Part shown: positions 26,759 through 35,350 of the stretch, one piece after another
Numbering within the stretch: the first letter of the stretch is position 1
How the letters are laid out: each line of letters starts with the position of its first letter
Source: Palsa-506 sp963755815
GTDB taxonomy: Bacteria; Actinomycetota; Actinomycetes; Streptosporangiales; Streptosporangiaceae
NCBI GenBank assembly: GCA_963755815.1
Contig: CAVWLF010000026.1
Span: 186,001 to 250,000, forward strand
Reading direction: 5' to 3'
DNA length: 64,000 bases
Program-made: the position numbers and the translations under genes
The notes under the pieces: model-generated
Databases searched by the model: none
Told to the model about the DNA's origin: nothing
What the model saw: only the letters and a program-made list of their open reading frames with translations

Positions 26759-28177
26759 ATGGTGAACGAGCAGCAGGTGCGCGAAACTGTCGTCAGCGGC
26801 TGGGCCGATCGGGTGCTGCCCAGCCTGTCCGGGCTGGTGGAGATTCCCGCGCTGTCCCCCGCGTTCGACGCGTCCTGGGCGGCCAATGGCCAGCTCCAGG
26901 CGGCCGTGGATCATGTCCGGGACTGGATCGACGCACGCGGCCTGCCCGGGGCGAAATCCGAGGTCGTGCAACTCGAGGGCCGTTCCCCGCTGCTGCTCGT
27001 CGACGTGCCCGCGACGGCCGGGGCGCAGGACCGGGGCACGGTCCTGCTGTACGGGCACCTGGACAAGCAGCCGCCGGTCGGCGGCTGGTCCGAGGGGCTC
27101 GGCCCGTGGACGCCGGTGCTCCGCCAGGGTCGGCTGTACGGCCGGGGCGCGGTCGATGACGGCTACTCCGGCTACGCGGCGGTCACCGCGCTGGAAGCGG
27201 CGCGCGCGGCCGGCGGCGGGCATGCCCGGGCGATCCTGCTGCTGGAGACGGGCGAGGAGTCCGGCAGCCCGGACCTGCCCGCGTACATGGAGCACCTGGC
27301 CGGGCGGCTCGGTGACGTGACCTTCGTGGTGTGCCTCGACGGCGGCGGCGCCAACTACGAGCGGCTGTGGCTGACCACCAGCCTGCGCGGCATCGTGCAG
27401 GCCACCGTCACGGTGCGGGTGCTGGACGCGCCCCAGCACTCCGGCCTGGCCAGCGGCATCGTGCCCAGCTCATTCCGGATCCTGCGGCAGCTCCTGGACC
27501 GGCTGGAGGATTCCGCGACCGGGCAGGTCAGGCTCGGCGCGATGAGCGTCGCGATACCGCCGGAACGGGAAGCCGCGGCGCAGCAGGCGGCCGCCGCCGA
27601 CCCCGGCGCGGTGCAGCGGCTGTACCCGCTGGTCGAGGGGCTGAAGCTGGCCGGCGACGACGCCGAGCTGATCCTGAACAACACCTGGCGGCCGACGCTG
27701 TCGGTCATCGGCGCCGCCGGCCTGCCGGAGCCCGCGGACGCCGGGAATGTGCTGCGGGCCTGGACCACGCTGACCCTGAGCTTCCGCATCCCGCCGCTGG
27801 TCGACGCGGCCGCCGCGCTGGCCGAACTGGAGCAGGCCCTCACCACCGATGTCCCGCTCGGCGCGCGGGTCGAGCTCACCAGCACAGCCGCGGAGAACGG
27901 CTGGAACGCGCCGCCGCTGGCACCGTGGCTGGCGGCCGGCCTGGACGAGGCCTGCGCACAGGTGTTCGGCAAGCCGCACGCGGAGATCGGCATTGGCGGG
28001 TCTATCCCGTTCATGGAATTGCTGGGCCGGCTGTACCCGGAGGCCCAGTTCGTGGTGACCGGTGCGCTGGGGACGGACTCGAACATGCACGTCCCGGACG
28101 AGTGGCTGAACATCGGCTTCGCCGCCCAGGTCACCGAGGCGGTGGCGCACCTGCTCGACGCGCACGCCCGGAGCTAA
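26759..28177 (+). CDS. M20 family metallopeptidase (dipeptidase type)
   Basis: The 472-residue protein carries the M20 di-zinc site: LLYGHLDKQP (His near residue 100), GRGAVDDG (bridging Asp), LLETGEESGS (catalytic and metal Glu pair), CLDGGG and a C-terminal metal region near GIGGSIPFMELLG. The dimerisation domain is inserted around 205-330. It resembles the carnosinase/CNDP-like dipeptidases acting on short peptides in the cytosol. It shares an operator-like region with the divergent aldo/keto reductase. Its stop codon lies in the 18-bp arm of a bidirectional terminator shared with the next gene. Confidence 0.92.
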   Translation: MVNEQQVRETVVSGWADRVLPSLSGLVEIPALSPAFDASWAANGQLQAAVDHVRDWIDARGLPGAKSEVVQLEGRSPLLLVDVPATAGAQDRGTVLLYGHLDKQPPVGGWSEGLGPWTPVLRQGRLYGRGAVDDGYSGYAAVTALEAARAAGGGHARAILLLETGEESGSPDLPAYMEHLAGRLGDVTFVVCLDGGGANYERLWLTTSLRGIVQATVTVRVLDAPQHSGLASGIVPSSFRILRQLLDRLEDSATGQVRLGAMSVAIPPEREAAAQQAAAADPGAVQRLYPLVEGLKLAGDDAELILNNTWRPTLSVIGAAGLPEPADAGNVLRAWTTLTLSFRIPPLVDAAAALAELEQALTTDVPLGARVELTSTAAENGWNAPPLAPWLAAGLDEACAQVFGKPHAEIGIGGSIPFMELLGRLYPEAQFVVTGALGTDSNMHVPDEWLNIGFAAQVTEAVAHLLDAHARS

Positions 28178-28216
28178 CCGCCGGGGCCGAGCGCCCCAGG
28201 CGGCTAGCTCCGGGCG
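28165..28216. terminator. Strong bidirectional terminator over two convergent gene ends
   Basis: Arms 28165-28182 and 28199-28216 pair over 18 bp with one A-C mismatch, and the 16-nt loop has its own GGGGC/GCCCC stem. Each arm contains the stop codon of one of the convergent genes (TAA at 28175-28177; TAG complementary to 28204-28206), and both proteins end in ARS. Confidence 0.75.
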
Positions 28217-29118
28217 TAGCTGCCGCCGAGCCTGATGACCGTGAACCCGGCCGCCAGGTACGTCGCCGCCGGGGCCGGGTAGTCGGCCCGGGGACCAGTG
28301 TTGATGAATACCTGATCCCCGCCGAGGGCCGCGACCTGGGCGGCCACCGCCATGCACATCGCGGTGGCCAGGCCCAGGCGGCGGTGCTCCGGCAGCACGC
28401 CGAGCGGCTCGATCTCGGCGCACCGGGCCGCCGGGTCCCACCAGGCGATGCAGCAGGCCGCCAGCGTCCCGTCCGGAGCCTCGACGACCAGGTCCCGGCT
28501 CTGGTCGTACAGCCAGGTGCGGCGCACCTGGTCATAGTGCTCGGCGGTGAACCGGCTGGTCAGACCCGGTGAGACGGGCGCGGTGCCGTCGGGCCAGGGC
28601 AGCGTGGCCGGCCGCCAGGCGGCCCGGTGCGCGGCCACCCGGGCGGCCAGCTCATCGTCGCGGACGCTGCGGACCCGGTAGCCGCCGGGCAGCTCCGGGC
28701 CGCCCGGGCGGGCGTCGCGGAACATGCCCAGCACGGGCGCGGCGTCCGGCTGCGGGCCGAAGCCCGCCGCGGCCAGCGCCGGGCGGGCCGCGTCGTCACC
28801 GTCGTACACGGTCACGGTCAGGCCGGCCGCACCGGCGGCCTGCATGGCCCAGTCCAGGAGCAGTTGCGCGGCCGCCGGGACGGCTGGGTCCGTCTGCAGC
28901 AGCAGCTCGCCGCCGGTGAGCCCGGCCCAGCCCGCGACACCGCCGCCCGTGACACCGCTGCCGGGGCCGCCGTCGACGACGGCTATCTGATCGGCCAGCT
29001 GGCCCAGGGCCGCGGCCCAGCCCACGCCGCCCGCGTGCGGGCCGTGCGGCCACCGGCGGCTCGCGAGCTGCTGCATCGCGGCGGTGTCCGGCAGGCCTGC
29101 CCACGGTCGCACCTTCAT
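28204..29118 (-). CDS. Two-domain GNAT acetyltransferase
   Basis: The 304-residue protein has two GNAT modules. The N-terminal half (about 1-130) keeps the fold but a weak cofactor motif; the C-terminal half (about 140-304) has EIEPLGVLPEHRRLGLATAM, the full acetyl-CoA-binding R-x-x-G-x-A loop, and AATYLAAGFTVIRLGGSYAR. Tandem GNATs of this layout include mycothiol synthase, but the sequence is not close enough for that name. ATG 29118 is preferred over 29187 because a GGGGTG box precedes it and the upstream part is low-complexity. The gap 29119-29404 holds no evident gene. Confidence 0.85.
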   Translation of the reverse strand: MKVRPWAGLPDTAAMQQLASRRWPHGPHAGGVGWAAALGQLADQIAVVDGGPGSGVTGGGVAGWAGLTGGELLLQTDPAVPAAAQLLLDWAMQAAGAAGLTVTVYDGDDAARPALAAAGFGPQPDAAPVLGMFRDARPGGPELPGGYRVRSVRDDELAARVAAHRAAWRPATLPWPDGTAPVSPGLTSRFTAEHYDQVRRTWLYDQSRDLVVEAPDGTLAACCIAWWDPAARCAEIEPLGVLPEHRRLGLATAMCMAVAAQVAALGGDQVFINTGPRADYPAPAATYLAAGFTVIRLGGSYARS

Positions 29119-29404
29119 CGCCGCACCCCGTCCACGATCATGCCGGCCAGTCCCCGAGACCATGCCCGCCCCGGGTCCGTGGCGCAACGTGTTTTCGCCC
29201 GGGACGCCTGATCGCCCGGTGCGGCTCCGGGCCGGCGATAGCGGCCGGCCCGGCGACCGTCATGACTAATGGTGCCCCCGGCTCCTCGCCTAGGCTGGCT
29301 ATCGCAGCAGCCCGGACAGTCGGGCCAGGTCGCCGTAGGTATCGGAGCGGGCCATCGCGGGGAGCGGCCAGGCTGGCGAGCCGCGCGGAAAGGACGTTCG
29401 AGGG

Positions 29405-29761
29405 ATGACCGCCGGAGATAAGCCTGACCAGCAGCGGATCACGGCCGTCGATGTTGCCGTCTTCCTCGACGAGCTGGTGCTGCTGGCCGTGCTGGTGATC
29501 GCCGGAGCGCGCCTGGGCGGCAACACGGCGCTGCGCATCGTCCTGGCGGTCGCGCTGCCGATGGTGGGGGCCGTCCTCTGGGCGCGATGGCTGGCGCCGC
29601 GAGCGGCCGGCCGACTGGCCAACCCGGCGCGGCTCGCGGCCAAGATCGCCATCTTCGCGGTCGCCGCGGTATTGCTCGCGATCTCCGGGCTGCCGATCTG
29701 GGCGGCGGTGTTCTTCGTCGCCTCCGCCGCGCTCGTCGCCTTCGCCGAATTGTCGGGCTGA
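29405..29761 (+). CDS. YrdB family (DUF2568) membrane protein
   Basis: The 118-residue protein has four membrane helices with little between them. Family-typical residues are seen in VAVFLDELVLLAVLVIAGAR and in WARWLAPRAAGRLANPARLA. DUF2568/YrdB proteins are small integral membrane proteins without assigned function. The start is ATG 29405; AAGGACG upstream is a weak box. It is convergent with pth2, and a CTGATC/GATCAG stem spans both stop codons. Confidence 0.82.
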   Translation: MTAGDKPDQQRITAVDVAVFLDELVLLAVLVIAGARLGGNTALRIVLAVALPMVGAVLWARWLAPRAAGRLANPARLAAKIAIFAVAAVLLAISGLPIWAAVFFVASAALVAFAELSG

Positions 29762-29772
29762 TCGCGTCGTGA

Positions 29773-30120
29773 TCAGAGCAGCGAGAGGCCGCCGGTGACC
29801 GCGTCGATCCGCGAGTTTTCGGCCGGGCCGATGGCGCAGCAGGTCGGGGTCCCCGGTACTAGCTGAGTCCGGCCGGCGTCCCGGATGATCTCCGCGGCCA
29901 GTCCCGCGGCGCGCGCGGCGGCCGCGATCTGGCCCAGTTCCTCCGCACTGCCGACCCGGAGCACGACCTTCGGCTGGCCCTCGAGCAGCCACGCGCGGAA
30001 GCCGGGGCCGCCCTGGGCGGCGAGGGCAGCGGCCACCGCGGCGTGCGCCACCTGGGCGGCTATCTTGCCCCGCCCCATGTCCAGGTCCGTGCGGACCACC
30101 AGCACGAGCTTGTGCGCCAT
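29773..30120 (-). CDS. pth2: Peptidyl-tRNA hydrolase, Pth2 (archaeal/eukaryotic) type
   Basis: The 115-residue protein matches Pth2 over its full length: KLVLVVRTDLDMGRGKIAAQVAHAAV at the start carries the conserved Lys and the K-x-A-x-Q-x-x-H-A pattern. This is followed by KVVLRVGSAEELGQIAAAAR and the C-terminal GPAENSRIDAVTGGLSLL. It hydrolyses peptidyl-tRNAs released prematurely from ribosomes. Bacteria normally rely on the unrelated Pth1, so this copy is probably accessory, as in other actinomycetes. The gene is single. Confidence 0.9.
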   Translation of the reverse strand: MAHKLVLVVRTDLDMGRGKIAAQVAHAAVAAALAAQGGPGFRAWLLEGQPKVVLRVGSAEELGQIAAAARAAGLAAEIIRDAGRTQLVPGTPTCCAIGPAENSRIDAVTGGLSLL

Positions 30121-30201
30121 CCGAGCAGTATGCCGTCCCGCGGATTATCGTGGCCGTCCTCATCCAGCCCCGCGGATTCGGGTCCGGCCAGCAACCCGGA
30201 A

Positions 30202-30216
30202 CCTCCGTGATCATGA
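30202..30216. repeat. Second copy of the CCTCCGTGATCATGA motif
   Basis: This 15-bp sequence is identical to 415-429, where it forms one arm of a long hairpin. Here only one arm is present, between pth2 and the small 30313 gene. Just downstream, CCGCGGCGCGC is repeated at 30225 and 30249. A dispersed genomic motif is likely. Confidence 0.55.
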
Positions 30217-30312
30217 AACGGCACCCGCGGCGCGCGATAAAGCGAGAACCGCGGCGCGCCGGTTATGCAATCGATGAGCAATGCGCGGCGGAAGTGGCGC
30301 ATAATAGAAGTG

Positions 30313-30540
30313 ATGAATCCCTCCCGCGCCGTGCACCGGCGTTATCTGCCCAGCAGTCCCTTCAATAACCGGCCTGCGCCCTTGCCCATCGAGCAGTACG
30401 CGGTGGACGACCAGGTCACGCATGACCGGTACGGCCTCGGCATGGTCATTGGCGTCGAGTCCGACATCGCGGTTCTCGTTGACTTCGGCCCGCAGCAGGC
30501 CCGCATCACGACTCCGTTCACCAAGCTGACCAAGCTCTGA
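30313..30540 (+). CDS. Small protein with UvrD/PcrA C-terminal-like (Tudor/RID) domain
   Basis: The 75-residue protein ends with VDDQVTHDRYGLGMVIGVES followed by VLVDFGPQQARITTPFTKLT. This closely resembles the small Tudor-like domain at the C-terminus of UvrD/PcrA helicases (V-x-H-x-x-F/Y-G-x-G-x-V...V-x-F), which contacts RNA polymerase. The first 30 residues are basic and unstructured. No helicase is attached or adjacent. ATG 30313 is favoured because CATAAT (30299-30304) precedes it closely, suggesting a short or leaderless transcript. The role as an RNA-polymerase- or nucleic-acid-binding protein is inference from the fold. Confidence 0.7.
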   Translation: MNPSRAVHRRYLPSSPFNNRPAPLPIEQYAVDDQVTHDRYGLGMVIGVESDIAVLVDFGPQQARITTPFTKLTKL

Positions 30541-30600
30541 CAGCGCGGTCGCGTCGCATAGCAGGCGGCGCCCCGGACTGCATCAGGCAGCGCGGCTGAA

Positions 30601-30628
30601 GGCGAGTTCCGTCATGCAGGAATTCGCC
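30601..30628. terminator. Hairpin after the small 30313 gene
   Basis: GGCGAGTTCC (30601-30610) pairs with GGAATTCGCC (30619-30628), with one G-U pair and an 8-nt loop. It sits between the small gene and the convergent isomerase gene. The rest of 30541-30817 shows no gene. Confidence 0.5.
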
Positions 30629-30817
30629 TCGCGGCTTCGGATGGCGGCCAGGCAAGTCAATGGCCGCTTTGTGCTGCGTTAAATCTGGCGGACGGGCTGC
30701 GCATGGCGGGTCCGTCCCCCGGCCCTGGCGCTGCCTGACGGCCGAGCTGCCCGAGTTCCGTCGCCTGGCCCGGGATGCTGGCCGCCGGCCGGGCAACCCG
30801 GTTCCGGCCGCTGACCG

Positions 30818-31642
30818 CTAGCCGAGCAGCTCGGCGAAGCGGGCCCGCACGGTGGCCGCGGTCCGGGCGGCCGGAGCGTCCCAGATCTCCTGATTCATGA
30901 TCTCGACCTCGGCGAAGCCGTCGAACCCGGCGTCCAGGACCAGCTGCGTCATCAGCCGGAAGTCGATCGACCCGTCGCCGAGATGCCCCCGGCCGAGCAG
31001 CATGTCGGCGGGCAGCGGGATTACCCAGTCACTGAGCTGATAGCCCGCGATCCGCCCGCGCGCCCGGGCGATGTCCGCGGCGGCCTGCGAGTCCCACCAG
31101 ATGTTGTAGCTGTCGACGACCACGCCGACGGTATCGGCCGGGAAGAGCAGCGCCAGCTCGACCGCGTCGGCCAGCCGGGACAGCACGCACCGGTCGGCGC
31201 AGAACATCGGATGCAGGGACTCGATACCCAGCCGGACGCCAAGCTCGCGCGCCCGTGGCACCAGCTCGCCGATGGCGTCGGCGATCATGCGGCGGGCCAG
31301 GCCGAGGTCCCGGGTGCCGGGCACCAGCCCGCCGGATACCAGCACCAGCGTGTCAGCCCCCAGCGTGGCCGCCTCCTGCACGGCGGCCAGGTTGTCGGCC
31401 AGCGCGGCCCGGCGGGCGGCGGGCTCGGCGCGGGTGAAGAAGCCGCCCCGGCACAGGCTGGACACGTGCAGTCCGGCCCGCCGTACGGCCGCGGCGGACT
31501 CGCTGAGCCCGAGTTCCGCCACCCGGTGACGCCACAGGCCCACCGCGGGAATCTCCTGCTCAACGCACAAGGCGAGGGTCTGCGTGAGGTTCAGCTGGCT
31601 GACCGTGGCCTGGTTCAGCGATAGGCGGCCGAGATCGATCAC
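30818..31642 (-). CDS. Sugar phosphate isomerase/epimerase (AP endonuclease 2-like TIM barrel)
   Basis: The 274-residue protein fits the IolE/IolI-like TIM barrel: VGLWRHRVAELGLSESAAA, LVLVSGGLVPGTRD, LGIESLHPMFCADRC (metal-site Glu and His) and VVVDSYNIWWDSQ, then GRGHLGDGSIDF with a metal-site Asp and EVEIMNQEIWD. It isomerises or epimerises a keto-sugar or inositol-like compound using a divalent metal. The GTG start overlaps the DUF993 stop by four bases (GTGA), so it is the last gene of a three-gene operon with the DUF993 and Gfo/Idh genes. Confidence 0.88.
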   Translation of the reverse strand: MIDLGRLSLNQATVSQLNLTQTLALCVEQEIPAVGLWRHRVAELGLSESAAAVRRAGLHVSSLCRGGFFTRAEPAARRAALADNLAAVQEAATLGADTLVLVSGGLVPGTRDLGLARRMIADAIGELVPRARELGVRLGIESLHPMFCADRCVLSRLADAVELALLFPADTVGVVVDSYNIWWDSQAAADIARARGRIAGYQLSDWVIPLPADMLLGRGHLGDGSIDFRLMTQLVLDAGFDGFAEVEIMNQEIWDAPAARTAATVRARFAELLG

Positions 31643-32769
31643 GGCGCGGACTGCCCGGCCAGGTAGCGGGTCATCCGCTCGACGGCCAGGCCCGGATCCA
31701 GCAACGCGCCCGCGGCGGCGGCCAGCTCGAAGACCCGGATCAGGTGGGACGGCGGCCGCCGGTGCTGGAATTCCGCGAGCATGGCGAAGTGCGGCTGGAA
31801 GCCGTTCAGCCAGGCCACGAACGCGATGCCGGCCTTGTAGTCCGGGGTCGGCGCTTCGAAGATCGCCCGGCTCAGCGGCACGGTCGGGCCGATGATCGAG
31901 TCGTAGCCGGCCACGTCGCCGGCATCCAGCGCGGCGAGGGCCGCCGCGGCCGGTGCCGCGATAGCGGCGAACGCGCCGAGCAGCGCGTCGCTATGGCCGT
32001 CCGGACCGCCCCGGATCAGGCTGGCGTAGCTGAAGTCGTCGCCGGTGTAGAGCCGGACGCCGGGCGGCAGCCGCCGCCGCAGCGCGACCTCGCGGCCGGC
32101 GTCGAGCACCGACAGCTTGATCCCGTCCACCTTCCCGTCCGCCCGGCTGATCAGCTCGATGACGGTGTCAGCGGCCGCGTCGAAATCACTGCTGCCCCAG
32201 TAGCCGCGTAGCTGCGGGTCGAAGGCCTCGCCCAGCCAGTGCAGGATCACCGGCTGGTCGGCCTGCTTGAGCAGGTATCCGTAAATGTCCAGGTAGTCAC
32301 GGGCGGACCGGGCGCTCGCGGCCATTGCGCGGCTGGCCATCAGGATCACCCGGGCACCGGCTGACTGGATCCGTTCTAGCTGTTCTTCGTAGGCCAGTGT
32401 TATGGCCGTCAGGGTCGGGGCGCCGCCGGGCGGCAGCTGGTCGGTGCCCGCGCCGCAGGCGAGCAGCCCGCCCCCGGCGGCGCCGGCTCGCTCGGCCGAG
32501 TACCTGATCAGATCGCTCGCCTGGTCCCAGCCCAGGCCCATGCCGCGCTGCGCGGTATCCATCGCCTCCGCCACCCCGAACCCGTGCGCCCACAGGTGGT
32601 CGCGGAAGGCCAGCGTGGACTCCCAGTCGATGCTGCCGTCCGGAAAGGCGGCCACATGCGGTGCCGCATAAACCCGCCGGGAACGGGGCCCGGCATGCCG
32701 GTCCGGCCACGACGGCGCGGGCACCGCCACCGGGTCGGAGCGCCCGGGCAGCCGGATCGCCGCCGTCAT
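31639..32769 (-). CDS. DUF993 (dihydrodipicolinate synthase-like aldolase) protein
   Basis: The 376-residue protein matches DUF993, an actinobacterial family distantly related to class I DapA-type aldolases: AFRDHLWAHGFGVAEAMDTA, QPVILHWLGEAFDPQLRGYW, VDGIKLSVLDAGREVALRRR (with a candidate Schiff-base Lys in DGIKLS) and YTGDDFSYASLI. It probably cleaves or forms a C-C bond in a sugar-acid route. The order Gfo/Idh-DUF993-isomerase is tightly packed: one base separates this start from the upstream stop, and the downstream gene overlaps by four. Confidence 0.88.
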   Translation of the reverse strand: MTAAIRLPGRSDPVAVPAPSWPDRHAGPRSRRVYAAPHVAAFPDGSIDWESTLAFRDHLWAHGFGVAEAMDTAQRGMGLGWDQASDLIRYSAERAGAAGGGLLACGAGTDQLPPGGAPTLTAITLAYEEQLERIQSAGARVILMASRAMAASARSARDYLDIYGYLLKQADQPVILHWLGEAFDPQLRGYWGSSDFDAAADTVIELISRADGKVDGIKLSVLDAGREVALRRRLPPGVRLYTGDDFSYASLIRGGPDGHSDALLGAFAAIAAPAAAALAALDAGDVAGYDSIIGPTVPLSRAIFEAPTPDYKAGIAFVAWLNGFQPHFAMLAEFQHRRPPSHLIRVFELAAAAGALLDPGLAVERMTRYLAGQSAP

Positions 32770-32770
32770 C

Positions 32771-33922
32771 TCAGCCGCCCAGCGGCGGGACTTCGATGCG
32801 CCGGCCCTCGGCCGATGACTGCATGGCCAGCTCGGCGAGCTGAACGCCCTTGGCCCCCTCGGCGAGGTCCCACGGGAATGGGTCGCCCGCCGCGGCGTGC
32901 CGGAGGAACAGCTCCCACTGCACCTTGAAGCCGTTGTCGAACGAGCCGTTGTCCGGCACGTCCGTCCACCCGGCGAGGTAGTCGATCGGGTCGGGCAGGT
33001 CCGGATTCCACACCGGCATCGGCGTGCTCACCCGGTGCTGGACGGCGCAGTTGCGCAGGCCGGCTACCGCGCTGCCGTGGGTACCGTCCACGTGCAGCTC
33101 GACCAGCTCGCGGCGGTTGACCCGCACCGCCCACGAAGAATTAACGGAGGCGACGGCCCCGCTGTCGAATTCCAGCAGCGCGTAGGCGGCGTCATCTGCC
33201 GTAACCGCATACCGAGTGCCTTTTTCATCCCACCGGACGGGGACATGGGTAGCGTGCCGAGCGTAGAGCGCCTGAATGGGACCGAAGAGATCCGCAAGGA
33301 GGTACTGCCAGTGCGGGAACATGTCCAGGACGATCCCGCCGCCCTCTTCCTTGCGGTAGTTCCAGGACGGGCGCTGCGCGGCGATCCCGTCGCCCTCGAA
33401 GACCCAGTAGCCGAACTCAAGCCGCACCGAGAGCACGCGCCCGAAAAAGCCGTCGTTAATGAGCCGGCGTAGCTTAATGACGCCCGGCAGGAACAGCTTG
33501 TCCTGGACCACGCCGTGCACGATCCCGGCCTCGCGCGCGGCCCGCGCCAGCCGGACGGCACCGTCCAGGGAGTCAGCCACGGGCTTCTCGGTGTACACGT
33601 GCTTGCCCGCCGCGATGGCCTTCCGCAGGCTGGGCTCGCGCGCCGGGGTGACCTGCGCGTCGAAGTAGATGTCGATGCCGGGGTCGGCCAGGACGTCGTC
33701 CAGGCTGGTCGTCCAGCGCTGGATGCCGTGCCGCTCGGCAATCTGCCGCAGCCGTTCCTCGCTCCGGCCGACCAGGACCGGCTCGGGAAAGATCGTCGTT
33801 CCGTCATCAAGCTGCACCCCGCCCTGGTCCCGGATCGACAGCAGCGAGCGGACCAGATGCTGCCGGTAGCCCATCCGGCCCGTGACGCCGTTCATCGCGA
33901 CGTGGATGGCCTTGCGCGACAT
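32771..33922 (-). CDS. Gfo/Idh/MocA family oxidoreductase
   Basis: The 383-residue protein has an N-terminal Rossmann domain (VAMNGVTGRMGYRQHLVRSL) with the family EKP motif in GKHVYTEKPVADS and a C-terminal Gfo/Idh domain (GGIVLDMFPHWQYLLADLFG with the catalytic-type D-x-x-x-H). It oxidises a sugar, inositol or amino-sugar with NAD(P). GAGGGGTGATCC before ATG 33922 is a strong ribosome-binding site. It is the first gene of the three-gene operon and is divergent from the LacI-type regulator; a palindromic LacI-like operator lies 53 bases upstream. Confidence 0.92.
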   Translation of the reverse strand: MSRKAIHVAMNGVTGRMGYRQHLVRSLLSIRDQGGVQLDDGTTIFPEPVLVGRSEERLRQIAERHGIQRWTTSLDDVLADPGIDIYFDAQVTPAREPSLRKAIAAGKHVYTEKPVADSLDGAVRLARAAREAGIVHGVVQDKLFLPGVIKLRRLINDGFFGRVLSVRLEFGYWVFEGDGIAAQRPSWNYRKEEGGGIVLDMFPHWQYLLADLFGPIQALYARHATHVPVRWDEKGTRYAVTADDAAYALLEFDSGAVASVNSSWAVRVNRRELVELHVDGTHGSAVAGLRNCAVQHRVSTPMPVWNPDLPDPIDYLAGWTDVPDNGSFDNGFKVQWELFLRHAAAGDPFPWDLAEGAKGVQLAELAMQSSAEGRRIEVPPLGG

Positions 33923-33974
33923 GGATCACCCCTCTGCGGGCGAGGCCCGCCGAGTCGGCCTGCGCAGTCATCGG

Positions 33975-33988
33975 GGAAAGCACTTTCC
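33975..33988. promoter_or_regulatory. LacI-type operator in divergent promoter region
   Basis: GGAAAGCACTTTCC has perfect GGAAAG and CTTTCC arms around a central CA, close to the LacI/GalR consensus, which usually has a central CG. It lies between the Gfo/Idh operon and the regulator gene, so it could control both. Confidence 0.65.
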
Positions 33989-34061
33989 GAGACTAGACTT
34001 GAATGGAAAGCTGGGTCAAGCCGGGCGGAGCCCGGCGCGACACGTGAATCGGGAGACGCCA

Positions 34062-35117
34062 GTGACCGAGGCGGGCCCCGGGCGGAATCCCCGGGCGACC
34101 TTGCAGGACGTGGCCGACCTGGCCGGGGTTTCGCTGACGACCGCGTCGAGGGTGGTCAGCGATGGGCCGCGCAAGGTCGGGCGGCCGCTGGTCGACCGGG
34201 TGCTGGTGGCCGTGGCCGAGCTCGGGTATACCGCGAACCTGCAGGCCAGGGCGGTGGCGACCGGCCAGAGCAGCACCATCGGAGTGGTGGTGCACGACAT
34301 CGCCGATCCGTACTTTTCCTCTATCGCCGCCGGGCTTATCGAGGTCGCCTACGCCCGGCAGCTGCTGGTGTGCCTGTCCAGCACGCCGGCCGGCGAGTTC
34401 CGCGAGTGCGAGTACGTCGCGCTGATGCGGGCCCAGCGGGCCCGGGCCGTCATCCTGATCGGCAGCCGGTCCGATGAGGTCGAGGCCCGCCAGTGCCTGC
34501 GCGCCGAGATTGACGCGTTCCGGCGGCTGGGCGGCCGGGTGGTCACGGTGGGACAGGACCTGCTGGGCGTGGACACGATCATGCCGGAGAACGCGGCAGG
34601 CGCGATGGCGCTCGGCCGCGCCCTGGTCGGCCAGGGTCACCGCAGCTTCGCCGTGCTGGCCGGACCGCGCGGACTGCTGACCGCCCGGGACCGGCTGGCG
34701 GGATTCCGGGCCGGCCTGCAGTCGTCGCCGGTCCCGCTTAATCCGCGCAACGTGATCCACGGCGAGTTCACCCGGGATGGCGGGTACGAGGCGATGAGCA
34801 CCGTGCTGGCCAGCGGGGACCCGCTGCCGGACTGCGTGTTCGCGGTGGCCGACGTGATGGCCGTCGGCGCGCTGGCCCGGCTGCGGGCGGCCGGGCTCTC
34901 GGTGCCGGCCGATATCGCGGTGGCCGGCTACGACGACATCGTGACGCTGCGGGATGTCTACCCGCCGCTGACGACCGTCCGGCTGCCGCTGACCAGGATG
35001 GGGCAGATGGCGGCCAGCCTGGTGCTCGATGACACGGCCGCCGACCGCCCCCGGGTCATGCCGGTGCCGGGCGAGGTGATCCTGCGGGAGAGCACCAACC
35101 CCAGGCCGCACTCCTGA
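34062..35117 (+). CDS. LacI family transcriptional regulator
   Basis: The 351-residue protein has the LacI helix-turn-helix at about 13-35 (ATLQDVADLAGVSLTTASRV), a hinge helix, and a sugar-binding-type core (GVVVHDIADPYFSSIAAGLI to VAGYDDIVTLRDVYPPLTTV). GTG 34062 is chosen because GGGAG lies six bases before it and the protein then begins at the usual distance from the HTH; earlier in-frame starts would read through the operator. It probably represses the divergent operon and, from the related palindrome at 35351, the aldehyde dehydrogenase gene. The ligand is unknown. Confidence 0.9.
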   Translation: MTEAGPGRNPRATLQDVADLAGVSLTTASRVVSDGPRKVGRPLVDRVLVAVAELGYTANLQARAVATGQSSTIGVVVHDIADPYFSSIAAGLIEVAYARQLLVCLSSTPAGEFRECEYVALMRAQRARAVILIGSRSDEVEARQCLRAEIDAFRRLGGRVVTVGQDLLGVDTIMPENAAGAMALGRALVGQGHRSFAVLAGPRGLLTARDRLAGFRAGLQSSPVPLNPRNVIHGEFTRDGGYEAMSTVLASGDPLPDCVFAVADVMAVGALARLRAAGLSVPADIAVAGYDDIVTLRDVYPPLTTVRLPLTRMGQMAASLVLDDTAADRPRVMPVPGEVILRESTNPRPHS

Positions 35118-35165
35118 CCCGCACGTTCCGTCAGTCGGAATGCTGTTCCTCTTGGTGGATGGTCG

Positions 35166-35191
35166 ATTGGTGTGGTCAGGGCAACACCAAT
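35166..35191. terminator. Inverted repeat after the LacI gene
   Basis: ATTGGTGT (35166-35173) and ACACCAAT (35184-35191) are perfect complements around 10 bases. A 10-bp direct repeat CGGAATGCTG flanks it at 35136 and 35207. The 35118-35450 gap has no other gene; it also holds the operator at 35351. Confidence 0.4.
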
Positions 35192-35350
35192 GCGCCATCG
35201 ACGATGCGGAATGCTGCTCTCCACGGCCATTCCGAAAGCCGCATCGAGCTATCGAGGGTGCGAAATCGGGCATATCGCGTCCGGGAAGCGTCTTCGCCGG
35301 CGGCGTGCCTTGCGCGGGCCGGCCGGGTCGGAGTACTTTCCCTCTAGCTG

